The position numbers were made by a program, and so were the translations under genes. A stretch of 62,293 nt of DNA from positions 1 through 62,293 of the forward strand of contig WELA01009392.1 in NCBI GenBank assembly GCA_009602735.1. Direction: 5' to 3'. This document shows positions 32,849 to 42,585 of this stretch, piece by piece. The stretch comes from Mesotaenium endlicherianum. Lineage: Eukaryota > Streptophyta > Zygnematophyceae > Zygnematales > Mesotaeniaceae. Numbering within the stretch: position 1 is the stretch's first letter; every line of letters begins with the position of its first letter. The notes beneath the pieces are model-generated. The model was not told the DNA's origin and made no database searches. It saw only the letters and a program-made list of their open reading frames with translations.

Positions 32849-33190
32849 AACAATATACTAAGCAATAATTTCTGCAGCAGTAGGGTGCTCCAGAGGGCTT
32901 ACCGTTTTCTCAACCACTTCTTCAAGTTGAGGAGGTACCTCTCTTAGCAGCAGACAAAACATTATGTCTTCCTTTTGGTTCCAAATTTCAATGAACTCCA
33001 TTGCATTCAGCAATTTGCATCCTCCTGGAAGCCTCTTCTTTTCCTTCGTTTGCTATCCATACAGAACAAGAGGAAGAGCACTGGTGGGTGCCAAGTTAGT
33101 CTGTCCATCACTGGCTCCTCTCACTTTAAATGTACCTCTGCTCCAACACACTTCAGCTTGATGTTTATTAAGCCAGGACCTTCCTAGCTG
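32849..33190 (-). repeat. Fragment of element-C-type pol embedded in element B
   Basis: About 340 bp that parallels 27684-28013 of element C at high identity (shared words include GCAGCAGTAGGGTGCTCC and GAGGTACCTCTCTTAGCAGC). It is in the same orientation and bordered on both sides by GC-rich B sequence. There is no sign of LTRs or a target duplication. Confidence 0.85.
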
Positions 33191-33353
33191 GCACCTGTTC
33201 TGCGACTGCCAGCTGACTTATGCGAGCCGCCTGAGGGCGCACAGGTGGAAAAAGAAAGGGGGACCAATGGAGCTCCCTGGGCCCCCCCAGCGGGCCAGAG
33301 TCAAAGCTGGGTGCGGGTGGCGCCTGGCGTGCAGGCCCCTTGAGCTGGGACCG

Positions 33354-34912
33354 CTAGCGGGTGCCGGGTGGACGCGAGCCGTTGTTTTTGGAGGAGCTGT
33401 TGTTTGGCTCGTTGGGGTGGCGAGGAAGCTCGAAAAGGCAAGCTTTGGCGTAGAGAGGCGTCAAGGCCTGAGTCTGCAGGATGAGCCAAGTCAAGAAGTT
33501 AGCATCAATAGCCTGTCCCAACAGACGGATGCGGTTGACCTCCGTGAGGCCGTCCACCTGGGTCAGATGCGGCGGGAACCCTATGGCGCGCTCCATCTCT
33601 ACAGCGCACAGATGGTTGTACATGCCGGTGGAGAGATCGACAACCATGCCGCGGGCCGCGCCAACATAGGCTGCGCTGTCGTAGCGGCTGACGAATGTGA
33701 GTAGGGCGCGGGTGACGTCGCGGAGCACCTCACATTGGGCCTGCAAGGGATAGGACAGTGCTGTCACTTGCTGGGCCAGCCGTTGAGCGTCGAGAATGGA
33801 GTCCATGTTGCGGTTGTGGCGAGTTGCTAGGGCCTCGAGGGTGCGTGCCATGGCCAGGTTGGTGAAGTACGCCCGCACGCGGTGGACGGGGGAACCGATA
33901 TGCGCGGCATCAATGACGGCCTCGCGGCCGATGTAGCTGCTGCACAGGTCAAAGTCGGCGCAAACTGCGACCCGCTCGTCATTGCGTACGGCCACATTCT
34001 TGAGGATCCATGCAAGAAAGTGGGGCGGCTGGCGCGTCTCAACCAGGTTGAGGACGCGAAGAAGGTGCCAGAAGAGCGCGGTGCAAGGATTGCCGAGGGC
34101 GCCCCCGCGGCCTGCGATAGAAAAACCATGGCACTTCCAGCCTGCGATGACAAGGTCAACTGGAACCAGGCGCGTCACGTGCTCGTCGGTGATGTCTCGA
34201 ATGTCAATGGGCAAATCCGTCTCTGCGTGCCAAAAGGCTTGTGCGGGGAAGAGGTTGGGAAGCGCTCGTGGCAGAGCGCCATCTGAAGTCGGACGACCTG
34301 CTGCGCCTCGACATTTGAATCAACGTAGATGTAGCGCCGTACGAGGATGTCGGCCTGTAGGGTGGCCAACGGACCAGTGGCGATGCCTGCGAAGAGCTCC
34401 ACCAGGACGATGCCGCCAGGTTACCTGGCCAGTTGGTCTGTGTAGATCGGCGTTGGGAGTGGACGGCAGCCCACGACGGGGTCGCCGGGCTTTGCGGTGG
34501 GCGGATACATGCGAGGCTCGCTGTGCTGGTGCTGAGCCATGCAAAGGGCCGCAATTGCACGCTTTGCGTAGTCGCGCATGAGATTGGGAACGAGCCCACG
34601 CACCGGCTGAGACTGTGCGGCGCGCGCGTGGGCCTGGTACTGCCGCCTCCTGTTTTGAGCGTCCTGCAAGATGTGCATGGGCACTGGCGTCGTGCGAGCC
34701 TAAGCCTGGCGCACACACGCAAGCTGCCACCTGCGCCTGGCTTTGCGGTCTTGCGTATGGGACGCCGCGTACGCGAGCTGGTCCAGCACTGGTCGGTGCG
34801 GCAAGTACGGATGCGGGTCAAAGTAGGCCTGTTGGCGCCGGTGGAAAGGCAAGTCCACCGGGTTGGCGCTACTAGCAGGCTCGATGCAATAGACAAACTC
34901 CCGGACACGCAC
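33354..34912 (-). pseudogene. Cytosine-5 DNA methyltransferase domain of element B (frameshifted, with stops)
   Basis: Motif I (VELFAGIATGPL, 34370-34410) and an acidic residue after YIYVD mark AdoMet binding. After a frameshift near 34200, motif IV reads VIAGWKCHGFSIAGRGG (34090-34145) with the catalytic Cys, followed by ALFWHLLRVL. Motif VI reads ILKNVA where ENV is usual, motif VIII SPVHRVRAYF where PQxRxR is usual, and motif X ERAIGFPPHLT ... IRLLGQAIDANF. About 170 upstream residues (FVYCIEPASSANPVDLPFH, PNLMRDYAKRAIAALCM) share motif I's frame, interrupted by stops at 34700 and 34421 that each look like C-to-T changes. Order is protease, methyltransferase, RT. Dnmt-bearing gypsy elements are known from charophytes and dinoflagellates. 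Confidence 0.85.
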
Positions 34913-36230
34913 CAGCTGGCAAAGCGCCAGCTGGGCTTGAGCGCAAAGCTGAGGGTGGAGCAGCAGCTACAAGCAGGTGCGCTGGTGATAGCGAGCCAGC
35001 TCGTCAAATCTTGATGGCAGCCGAACGTCGCCCGGGCGCAGAGTTGGAAGATCGGCGGCTGGTGCGGGCCACCTTCAAGAGAGGTGAGCCGCTATGTCCA
35101 TCCCTAGCGAGGTAGCCGCGCGGGACTGACGGACGCCGATTGTAGAGTGCGTGGGAGGCGTACGTAGTGGAGTGCAGGTCGTCCTCACGGTTGCACGCCT
35201 CGTGGTACGGTGGCGTGACAGCGCGATCACGAGTGTCGCGGTAGGGCGGCGTGATTGAGTGCCCGCGTCTTAGCGACAAGGGTGAAGCTGTGCTCGCTGC
35301 GCGAATTGCGTTGGAGCTGTGGCGGCGTGACAACTTGTGGCCTGCCGCAAAGACCGCGTCCAAGCTGTGAACGGATGATCAAGCGCACAACAGGCACGGC
35401 AGTCATCGCAGTGCCGGGTGCACTGACCACTGCGCGAGCTGCTCGGGCGCCAGTATTAGAGGTGACAGAAGTAGCAGCGGGGAAAGCGCGGGAGCTGGCC
35501 CGGTCATCTCTGGAAACTCTGCCGTGCAGCAGATGCGTGAGGTTGCGGCAGCTAGCGCTGGTCAAGCAGTCATGCTTGGGGTGGCAACGTGAGCCTGCTG
35601 CACAGCAGTAGGCTTCGCCGGACCTGGCGAACGCGGGTTGGTTGACACCTGGCGGGCCGACGGATGCCGGCGACTGAACTTTGGGAGACCAGCAGGCCTA
35701 TTGAAACCTGGGGGCCCTGTCAGCGTGCTGAAGCCTGGGGGCCCTGTGGGCATGCGGCAGACGCGGGCAACAAGCGTGACGGGCATGGCCTGCGAGGGTG
35801 TTTTGGTCGGCTCCTTGTAGGATTCCTCCGGTGCCCACTCGTACAACTCCTCATCTATCAGGAGGTCGTAGGCGGCCTAGCGCATGGCCTCCTCCTCCGA
35901 AGCGGTTGTGCAACGGTTGGTATCGTCCGTGTGCATCGACGGCAAAGGTGGCTGGGACGCCATCTGAAATTGCATGGCCACTCCAACTCGCACCTCGTGT
36001 TGCAGGCGGACATCGGATCGTGCGGCGGGCGAGCGAGCCCTCTTGTGCGGCGGCGACCTAGGGACGGACAAACAGGCTGTGCCTGCAACGACTGCGAGGA
36101 GCTCGTGGGCTCTTGTGGCCGTAGGAATTGCCGTTGTAGCGACATTGGTGGCGGCGATTGCCGCTGTTGTCATCTTGCGCATCACGGTGTGTTGTGCTGC
36201 GTAAATGCGCACCGACTCTCGGGCCTGCAT
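34913..36230 (-). pseudogene. Element B linker, Pro/Ala/Arg-rich
   Basis: Between protease and methyltransferase the minus strand is open in changing frames with low-complexity sequence, for example the repeat TGPPGFS(T)LTGPPGFNRP near 35700-35760 and basic Ser/Arg stretches. There is no recognisable domain. A repeated GGGGGCCCTGT...GCCTG unit is visible at 35700-35755. Confidence 0.5.
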
Positions 36231-36244
36231 GTCAGCAGCTCCGC

Positions 36245-36955
36245 CTACTCCTGTGGAGAGAGGTGGAGCTCCTTGCTTAGGAGCTCAAGCTCCTCGTCCT
36301 GAGGCTGGAGTAGGTCCGCCCCAACAGACACGTCGTCATCCTTCGAGCCGCCCTTGCTCGTCTGGGTGGCGCCGAGCCGGTTGCCATTGTCGCCTAGTGC
36401 CATGAAGCCGTAGAGCGCCGCTGTGGTAGGTTGCCGGTCCAGAATATCAAGTGGAAATGAGGCCGTGTGCGTGCCTCCCAAGCGCCAGCCGGTCCAATAG
36501 TGCACTCGCTCAGTGCAGTTATCCACCGCGGCTCCGATGGGGAAGAGCACATCGTGCCCCAACAGGACGTCGAAGGTGTCGGAGCGCGTCATGAGCGCAT
36601 GGCGGTGGACCGTCATCTCGTCCGCGGTTCCCGGGCGGAAGGTGAAGACAAGCGCCAGCCGAGTGCCTCCCGTCACTGACTCAGATGTGCGAGCCGCCGT
36701 GTTGATCCGCGTGGGCGAATCGTCCAGGTGGGTTAAAGAGAGGCCCAGCTGCCTAAAATAGCTGAGGCTAATCAAGAACGGCTGAGCGCCGATGTCAAAC
36801 ATAATGCGCTGGGGGGCATGCTTGTTGACCAGCACAATCCCCTGGGCGTTATCAAGAAACGCCGCATTGGGGCTCCTGATCAACCGGCGCTTGTGCGGAG
36901 GTTGAATGGGTGAGGAAAGCATTGACGTGGCGACGCCAGGTGCCGGCCTGTCAGT
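36245..36955 (-). pseudogene. Element B retropepsin-like protease
   Basis: The frame reads HAPQRIMFDIGAQPFLISL, corresponding to the D-T/S-G-A active site with Ile in place of Thr/Ser. Then come VTGGTRLALVFTF, FDVLLGHDVLFPIGAAVD and LPLDIL-like segments, the usual flap and VLLGxD motif of gypsy proteases. About 225 residues are open here. Confidence 0.7.
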
Positions 36956-37490
36956 GCTTGCGCGTGCCAGGTGCGCAAGATTGCATCATTAACTGGGCGG
37001 CTTGTCGGGTCGCCTCTAGGGTCACGCCAAGCCCGGCAAAGAAAATTGTTGGCATGCGGTGCAGTGCGAGCGAGAGGACCTCTGTGCTGAGGTGCACAAT
37101 CATCACTAATACGACGAGTGCATGAGGTGCGGGTGCGACAGCCTCTGTGGGCGTCTCCAATACTTGGAAGGAGCGGGGCAGACGAGGGGTTTCCTCCATG
37201 CGACGTCCCTGGTCGGGCCCGTCGCGCTTCTGCGCGACAGCTGGGCGTCCGGCGGCTGCCACAAGCGTGCCCTCGCGAGATGCGACGTGGCCCGTTGAGC
37301 CATTGCCCAGTGGCCGGGTCCGTGCGCAGCAAACCAGGGCATCGGATGGCGCGGTTGCCGTCCCTGGTGCAATTGGTGCCACCGCGGACGTAGCTGCTGG
37401 CGCAGACTCTGATGGCAGCGCAGGCACTCCGGCAAAAGCCGGCGCCACCGTGGGGACTGGCGCTCGCGCTGGTACAGTAACCTCTTGAAC
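36956..37490 (-). other. Element B leftover upstream of protease
   Basis: GC-rich sequence open on the minus strand with Ala/Pro-rich translation (VPALPSESAPAATSAV) and no gag motif I can recognise. It ends at the join with element A near 37490-37500, where ATGAGTTCAAGAGGT (element sense) is shared with element A at 38713-38727. Confidence 0.5.
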
Positions 37491-37499
37491 TCATTACCA

Positions 37500-38423
37500 T
37501 TACTCGCACTTTGACTCCTTTGCAAATAGCTTGTTTTTCTTCAATACTTTGAGGACCTCGCTCAAGTGACTTGCATGCTTTTTAAGGGTCTTGCTGTAGA
37601 TAAGGATGTCGTCGATAAATACCACCACAAATCTGTCCAATATGGGCTGAAATATGGTGTTCATCATAATCATGAAAGTTGCTGACGCGTTGGTGAGTCC
37701 AAATGGCAGGACCATGAACTCAAAATGTCCATATCTTGTCTTAAATGCCGTCTTCTCTATGTCAGGTTCAACAATGCAAATCTGGTGGTAGCTGCTCCTC
37801 AAGTCCACCTTCGTGAAGTACTTGGCTCCAACCAGCCGGTCCATGAGCTCATCCATGCGCGGCAGCGGGTATTGATTCTTGATGGTGATCTTGTCGAGGG
37901 CGCGATAGTCCACACCCATCCTCAAAGTACCGTTCTTCTTCTTGACAAATAGCACCGGGGCTCCAAATGGTGACTTGCTAGGTCGAATGAAGCCATGCTC
38001 CAGTAGCTCCTTGATTTGCTTCTTGACTTTGTCTAGCTCCATGTGTAACATCTTGAACGTAGGCCAAGAGATGGGCTTGCTTCCGGGCTCCAACTCTATC
38101 TTGTGGTCTACAAATCTCTTGATGGGTAGGCCCTTGGGCAATTTTGGGGAAAACACTTTTTGGTAGTCCTGCACGACTTTTTGTCTCTCCTTGAGAACGG
38201 GGCTGCCTTCTTGACTCTTGATGTCTTTCTTGATGTCTTTGGGTGTGATCAAGGCCAAAAGAAGCTTGTGTCCCTTCCTCACAAGTCTCTTGAGTTGGAG
38301 GGCGGACAATAGTACCTCGTGTGTCGGCTTCTTGATGTCTTGGGCCTGGATATCATGGATTGCGCGCAAAATACAAATTCTTGAAGTGATGTCGCTCTGA
38401 TCTTGATGGTAATGTCCCTCCAA
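37500..38423 (-). pseudogene. Element A reverse transcriptase, N-terminal part (truncated)
   Basis: 307 residues are open: [58 protein letters not shown] and the catalytic FIDDILIYS, ending at LFAKESKCE. There the sequence jumps into element B. All RT catalytic residues up to that point are present. Confidence 0.9.
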
Positions 38424-38760
38424 TCAACTTGGGGGTTGTGCTTGGTCAACCCAGGCGTCCCTAGGATGACGCCGTACTTGCCCAACTGCATGGGGGAGAA
38501 CACTACTCTATCCTTGAAGGACTCGATAAAGAGTGCCAAGGCGTACGTCTTCTTGGATGGGTAGTATAGGAGAATCCGTCGAGCATCATAATCTCCTCGT
38601 TGTGGTCAGGAGTTTGCATAGTAACATCGTGCTTGGTGGTAAAATCTGCAACGATGAAGTTGCCTTGAGCTCTGCTATCCACCAAGATGTGGACCTTCTC
38701 TCCTTTGAGGTGACCTCTTGAACTCATTGGGGCTAGAATGTCGTCTTCAACGGGGGCCTC
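38424..38760 (-). pseudogene. Element A protease (active-site change)
   Basis: Reads KGEKVHILVDSRAQGNFIVA, where D-S-G-A would be expected (Gly to Arg by a single G-to-A). Then, in another frame, [24 protein letters not shown], the family's VILG(M/T)xWL-type motif. A frame change is needed between the two. Confidence 0.75.
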
Positions 38761-38828
38761 AACCTCACTTGGCTTGTTGTCTTCTCGTGAAGTGGGTCTT
38801 GGGGTGGTAGGCTCCTAGCCTACCGACG

Positions 38829-40016
38829 CTATCCATTTTTTGGGCACGAGAGTGCACGATGGCCTTTCTCCTTGCAATAAAAGCATAGTCCAACCGTCAT
38901 GAGACCTTTGTTTTCAGCCGGAGAGAGTCTTGCTTTCACTCCTTGCTGGTTTCTTGCATCATAAGTGTCACTGGAGGGTCTTCCACTCTTTCGGGCAGCC
39001 GCTGAGTCCCTTCTAATAACTCCAATTTGCATGGGTGTGGGCCCACATTTGGATGTGGAAGGGGCTGCGTACACTCGCGTCGCCGGTGCCCGTGAAGATG
39101 GAGGCACGGAGTGCTTGAAATCCAAGGTATCCACCTATTGGGCCACTTCAATGATCTTTGAGAAGTCCGTCAAGTCGCGTAATTCCACTTCTTTTGCCAC
39201 CTTGGGTTTGAGGCCAAAGATGTAGCGGTCAATCTTCTCCTTGAGAGACATGTTGGGGATCTCAAGAGTGAGGGCGTGAAATCTGGATGTATACTCTTGA
39301 ACGGACGTTGTTTGCTTGAGATGGTGGAGCTTTCCTCGGGCAACCTTCTCCGCATCGATGGGCATGAATTGCTTCTTAAGGGCCTCATGGAAATTGCCCA
39401 TCGTGCATATGATGGTGGGGGCTCTTGGACGGGCACGGGGTGCGCCATAGCTTGACATATAGCCGCTTGATAGGTATGCCACCATGATGTTGCTGCTCCT
39501 CTTAATAAGGTAACGGCAAAGGGAACGTAGTCCTCCTCGGGTACTTCACGGAATGCAAGGTACGTCTCCACTCGATAGAGCCATAAGTTCAGGTTGGCTT
39601 CTGTCCCGGGGTTGAAAGTGTCGGATTTGCCGTGCTTGATGAGTTTTCTTGCTCTCGTAGGCTCTTGTGGAGGCGCTTGAGCCGGGGCTTGAGCCGGGGC
39701 TGGAGTTGCTTGCAATAGGGGCAGCCATGGCAGCCATAGCTTCTCTTGACGCTTGTACGGTTGCTTCATAGGTGCCCAAGCCCACTTGGTTGTGGATAGT
39801 CATTAGGAAGGTTGCCCACTCAAGTGTAGGAACTCCTTGTGGTGGGGTCAACTTTGCCATAGCGGCTGTCACGGGATCTGCTAGTGCTCCTCCTTGTGGT
39901 GCTCCTTGCTGTGACATATTTTCTTGATTGGGCACTGTCGTCGACGTTGAAAGAAGGTCTTTTGGAGATGAAGTTTTTCCTTCAAAAGCTTGCTGTTGGT
40001 CTTGAGGATCGGCCAT
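38829..40016 (-). pseudogene. Element A Gag with CCHC zinc knuckle (two frameshifts)
   Basis: Starts MADPQDQQQAFEG at 40016. The capsid part is spread over shifted frames: LNLWLYRVETYLAF and EEDYVPFAVTLLRGAATSWW (39490-39769), then FHEALKKQFMPIDAEKVARG, TTSVQEYTSRFHALTL and DRYIFGLKPKVAKEV (39135-39400). The knuckle CFYCKEKGHRALSC lies near 38834-38875. A TAG also splits the tail at 39135. Typical Ty3/gypsy gag, not functional. Confidence 0.85.
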
Positions 40017-40041
40017 CTTCTTGTGCTACCAAAGCGCCTAG

Positions 40042-40053
40042 CTCCAATACCAC
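40042..40053 (-). other. Element A primer-binding site
   Basis: Element-sense TGGTATTGGAGC immediately after the 5' LTR. Ten of twelve positions agree with the initiator-Met PBS. Confidence 0.75.
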
Positions 40054-40557
40054 TGTTGTGAAACAGATAAATAAAGTACTTAGTAAAATAGATTACTTTA
40101 TCTGTTCAAGACAAGGATCTTTGAATACAAGTGGTAGATTCTTGAAAGAGAGATGGCTTCTTGAAAGTTAATATATTTTTGGAATTTGGTAAGTACAAGA
40201 GTGATCCTCAAATGCCTTTCTATGTTTTAGTTCTTGTTTATATACTTGCTACATTAGTAAATTCTAGGAAGGTGCATGTTGATGTGTTGGCACCCAACGC
40301 ATTCCAAAACTTGCCACCTCTTTCTAGAATAATGTACACATGTTCTTTTGACCTAAAAATGGCATATTTGGCTTTTGCCACGTGGATTTCTTCTAGGTCC
40401 TTCCTCTAATTTCAATGTTGCCTTAGAAGATTCAAAGGACATGAACCAAGTCACTAGAGTATCAATTCGCACTTGAATCCGCACAATACTACTCTAATAA
40501 TATTCAGAAGTATTAAATTAGATAACAAACTAATAATATCTAACTCATATGACTATA
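40054..40557 (-). repeat. Element A 5' LTR
   Basis: About 503 bp, matching 17015-17510 throughout. It has the same TATATAAAC TATA box in element sense and is followed by TCCAA, the right-hand target copy. Confidence 0.88.
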
Positions 40558-41615
40558 TCCAACGTCTGCTCTCTCCACAGGTTGTCAGGCAACTCGGAGG
40601 TCACACTTCCTTGGGAACTATCGCTTGAGTCAAGATTTAGAAACTTCCAAAGGCTCTACCAGATGGTATATTTTACTACTCATTTGCATATACAATTGAA
40701 TTTCATCGGCTCCTTTTCCAAGTTAAGCACCGGCAGCCCTCGCAGGCCTCAATCCCCAATTTACTTGGGAATTCTTGTTCACATGAACCAGTCACTTGAA
40801 GTTCTCAAAAGTAGGCTAGAAGCTTCTTACTTCCAACAGGATTTCCGCCCAAGTTGAGGGTTGTACAAGTAAACAAGTTGTAATTTGCAGAAATGACGTC
40901 TTAGTTGAATGCACTTCAACATCGAGTTTAGAGAAAATCGTCCACCAAGGCTTTCGCTTAACAAGTCACAGCTTACAAAACTCTGAAACTATAGCGTCTA
41001 TGCTAGCCTGGCTTAAGCTCTTCGCTCCAAACCGCGCCCAACAGTATTCTACTATTGGCTGGGCTCACTCAGTTCTTCACGGAGGGCGATCTGCTCTTGC
41101 TAGCAGCAATTTGACTTTTGAGAACTTGGAAACTAATATAGCACTCACCATTTTCTGTGCTTTCCGCACGCTTGTGGTGTTTGGTCCGTGTCTGCACTAG
41201 AACTCCTAGCAGATCCTATCTGTATGCTCACTACAACTCCTAGCTGGAATTCGTTCTTGGGAAGTCCTAAACTCTAACTTTTTTATGATACACAGCGTGA
41301 GATAGAAGCAAGAATCTTCAACATTGGCAGAGGTGTGCCTCCTCGCCTTCTTTTGCCTAGCTTGGGAGCCCCTTTTCTTTCTCTTTGCGCCTTTCTCTTT
41401 CTCCTTTCTCCTCTCTTCTTCTCTTTGCTTTACTTCTTGGATCTGGCAAAAATGACAGGTTCAAATGAGGATGGAGTGTGCAAGGCTTGCGCCTTTCTAG
41501 GCACTACGGAAGCACGTCTCCTCTGGGATTGCCGTGCCTTACTCACAGTTGCATGCATGCATGTCTCGCCTTGTAGGTATCATTTGCATGACTTAATTTA
41601 TGTCACGTCACTCAG
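40558..41615. other. Host sequence right of the nest
   Basis: No supportable gene. It ends in CTCAG (41611-41615), the left target copy of the TRIM element. Confidence 0.5.
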
Positions 41616-42585
41616 TGTAGCGATACGAACGAAAAGGTAACTCAAGGTGCGTATGTAGTGATATGGATTATGATATATTAGTTTGTTACTGTAGTCAAAC
41701 TGATTGATAAAGTACGTAGTAAAATAGAATACTTTATCTATTCAAGACGAGGATCTTTGAACACAAGAGGTAGCTTCTTGAAAGAGAGATGGCTTCTTGA
41801 AAGTTAATATATTTCTGGAATTTGGTAAGTACAAGAGTAAATGCCTTTCTATGCTCTAGCGCTTGTTTATATACTTGCTACATAAGTGATTTCTAGGAAG
41901 GTGCATGGCACCCAATACATCCCAAAACTTGCCACCTCTTTTTAGAATAATGTACACATGTCCTTTTGACCTAAAAATGGCATATTTGACTTTTGCCACA
42001 TGGAGTTATTCTAGGTCTTTCCTCCAACTTCGAAATTGCCTTAAAAAGTTCAAAGGGCATGAACCAAGTCAGTAGAGTATCTATTCACACTTGAATCCAC
42101 ACAAAACTACTTTAAATATACTCAATAGTATAAAAACAAACTAATATATTATAACCCATATTACTATACTTGATCGCGCGCCAATTGTGCTTGTACAATT
42201 TAAACCGGCACTTCCGGTTGCATCCGCGACGTGTTGCACGCGCCGCATCCGGCCATGCGGCGGATCGTTACACTCCTTCCACCTACAAGTGTGCACGTCC
42301 CGGGCACTCAATCCCGGCGTTGTTTCGGGATAATGTCCTTTCTTTGTACAATCCAAAGATGGCCGTACGATCGTACCATCGACGAGTTTCGCACCATGCG
42401 GGAACCCTCGTCTCCTAAACACGGTTGCGTACGTTTGCGCTCCGATACCAATGTAGCGATACAGACAAAAAGGTAACTCGAGGCACTTAGATCTTGCACC
42501 AATTGTACTTATACAAACCGACACTTCCGGTCGCATCTGCAACGTGTCGCACGTGTCGCATCCGGCCACGCGGTGGATTGTTACA
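41616..42585 (-). mobile_element. Miniature LTR retrotransposon (TRIM, family D)
   Basis: Two LTRs of about 134-142 bp begin TGTAGCGATAC and end GTTACA: 42452-42585, and 41616-41653 joined to 42169-42272. Between them are only about 179 bp, holding a PBS (element-sense TGGTATCGGAGC, 42439-42450) next to one LTR and a polypurine tract (GGTGGAAGGAG, 42273-42283) next to the other. Flanking CTCAG and CTTAG are a 4-of-5 target duplication. It has no coding capacity. The left LTR is interrupted by an element A LTR. Confidence 0.8.
41654..42168 (-). repeat. Element A LTR copy inserted in the TRIM, with an inverted terminal fragment
   Basis: 41690-42168 matches the element A LTRs in the same orientation. 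The 36 bp just before it (41654-41689, TGTAGTGATATGGATTATG...) are the reverse complement of the LTR's own far end (42134-42168). No internal element sequence follows. Confidence 0.8.

Larger units (their letters stand above)
20848..37490 (-). mobile_element. Element B: GC-rich Ty3/gypsy-like retrotransposon with DNA methyltransferase and PHD finger (decayed, split by element C)
   Basis: Read on the minus strand and skipping element C, the order is: unassigned region 36956-37490; protease 36245-36955; low-complexity linker 34913-36230; cytosine DNA methyltransferase 33354-34912; a patch of element-C sequence 32849-33190; RT 32021-32848; RNase H 31280-31978; integrase 30755-31261 continuing at 21632-21963; PHD finger 20998-21294. 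A probable 3' LTR of about 125 bp (20848 to about 20972; TGATAGCTGACC...CACGACA in element sense) sits just after a G-rich polypurine tract (+ strand CCCCCC at 20987-20992). No 5' LTR is visible at the right end, so B is truncated. Several stops and frameshifts show it is dead. Confidence 0.8.
17015..40557 (-). mobile_element. Element A: Ty3/gypsy chromovirus forming the outer shell of a nested TE block
   Basis: The outer LTRs (17015-17510 and 40054-40557) are same-orientation copies of about 500 bp, TG...CA in type. A primer-binding site lies inside the right LTR and a polypurine tract (GGGGGAG in element sense) inside the left one, so transcription runs on the minus strand. Flanking TCCGA and TCCAA are a near-perfect 5-bp target duplication. 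A-derived coding is found at 37500-40016 (gag, protease, N-terminal RT) and 19123-19721 (integrase tail and chromodomain). About 2 kb of RT/RNase H/integrase is missing and is replaced by elements B and C, so the interior was rearranged rather than simply split. Confidence 0.85.
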
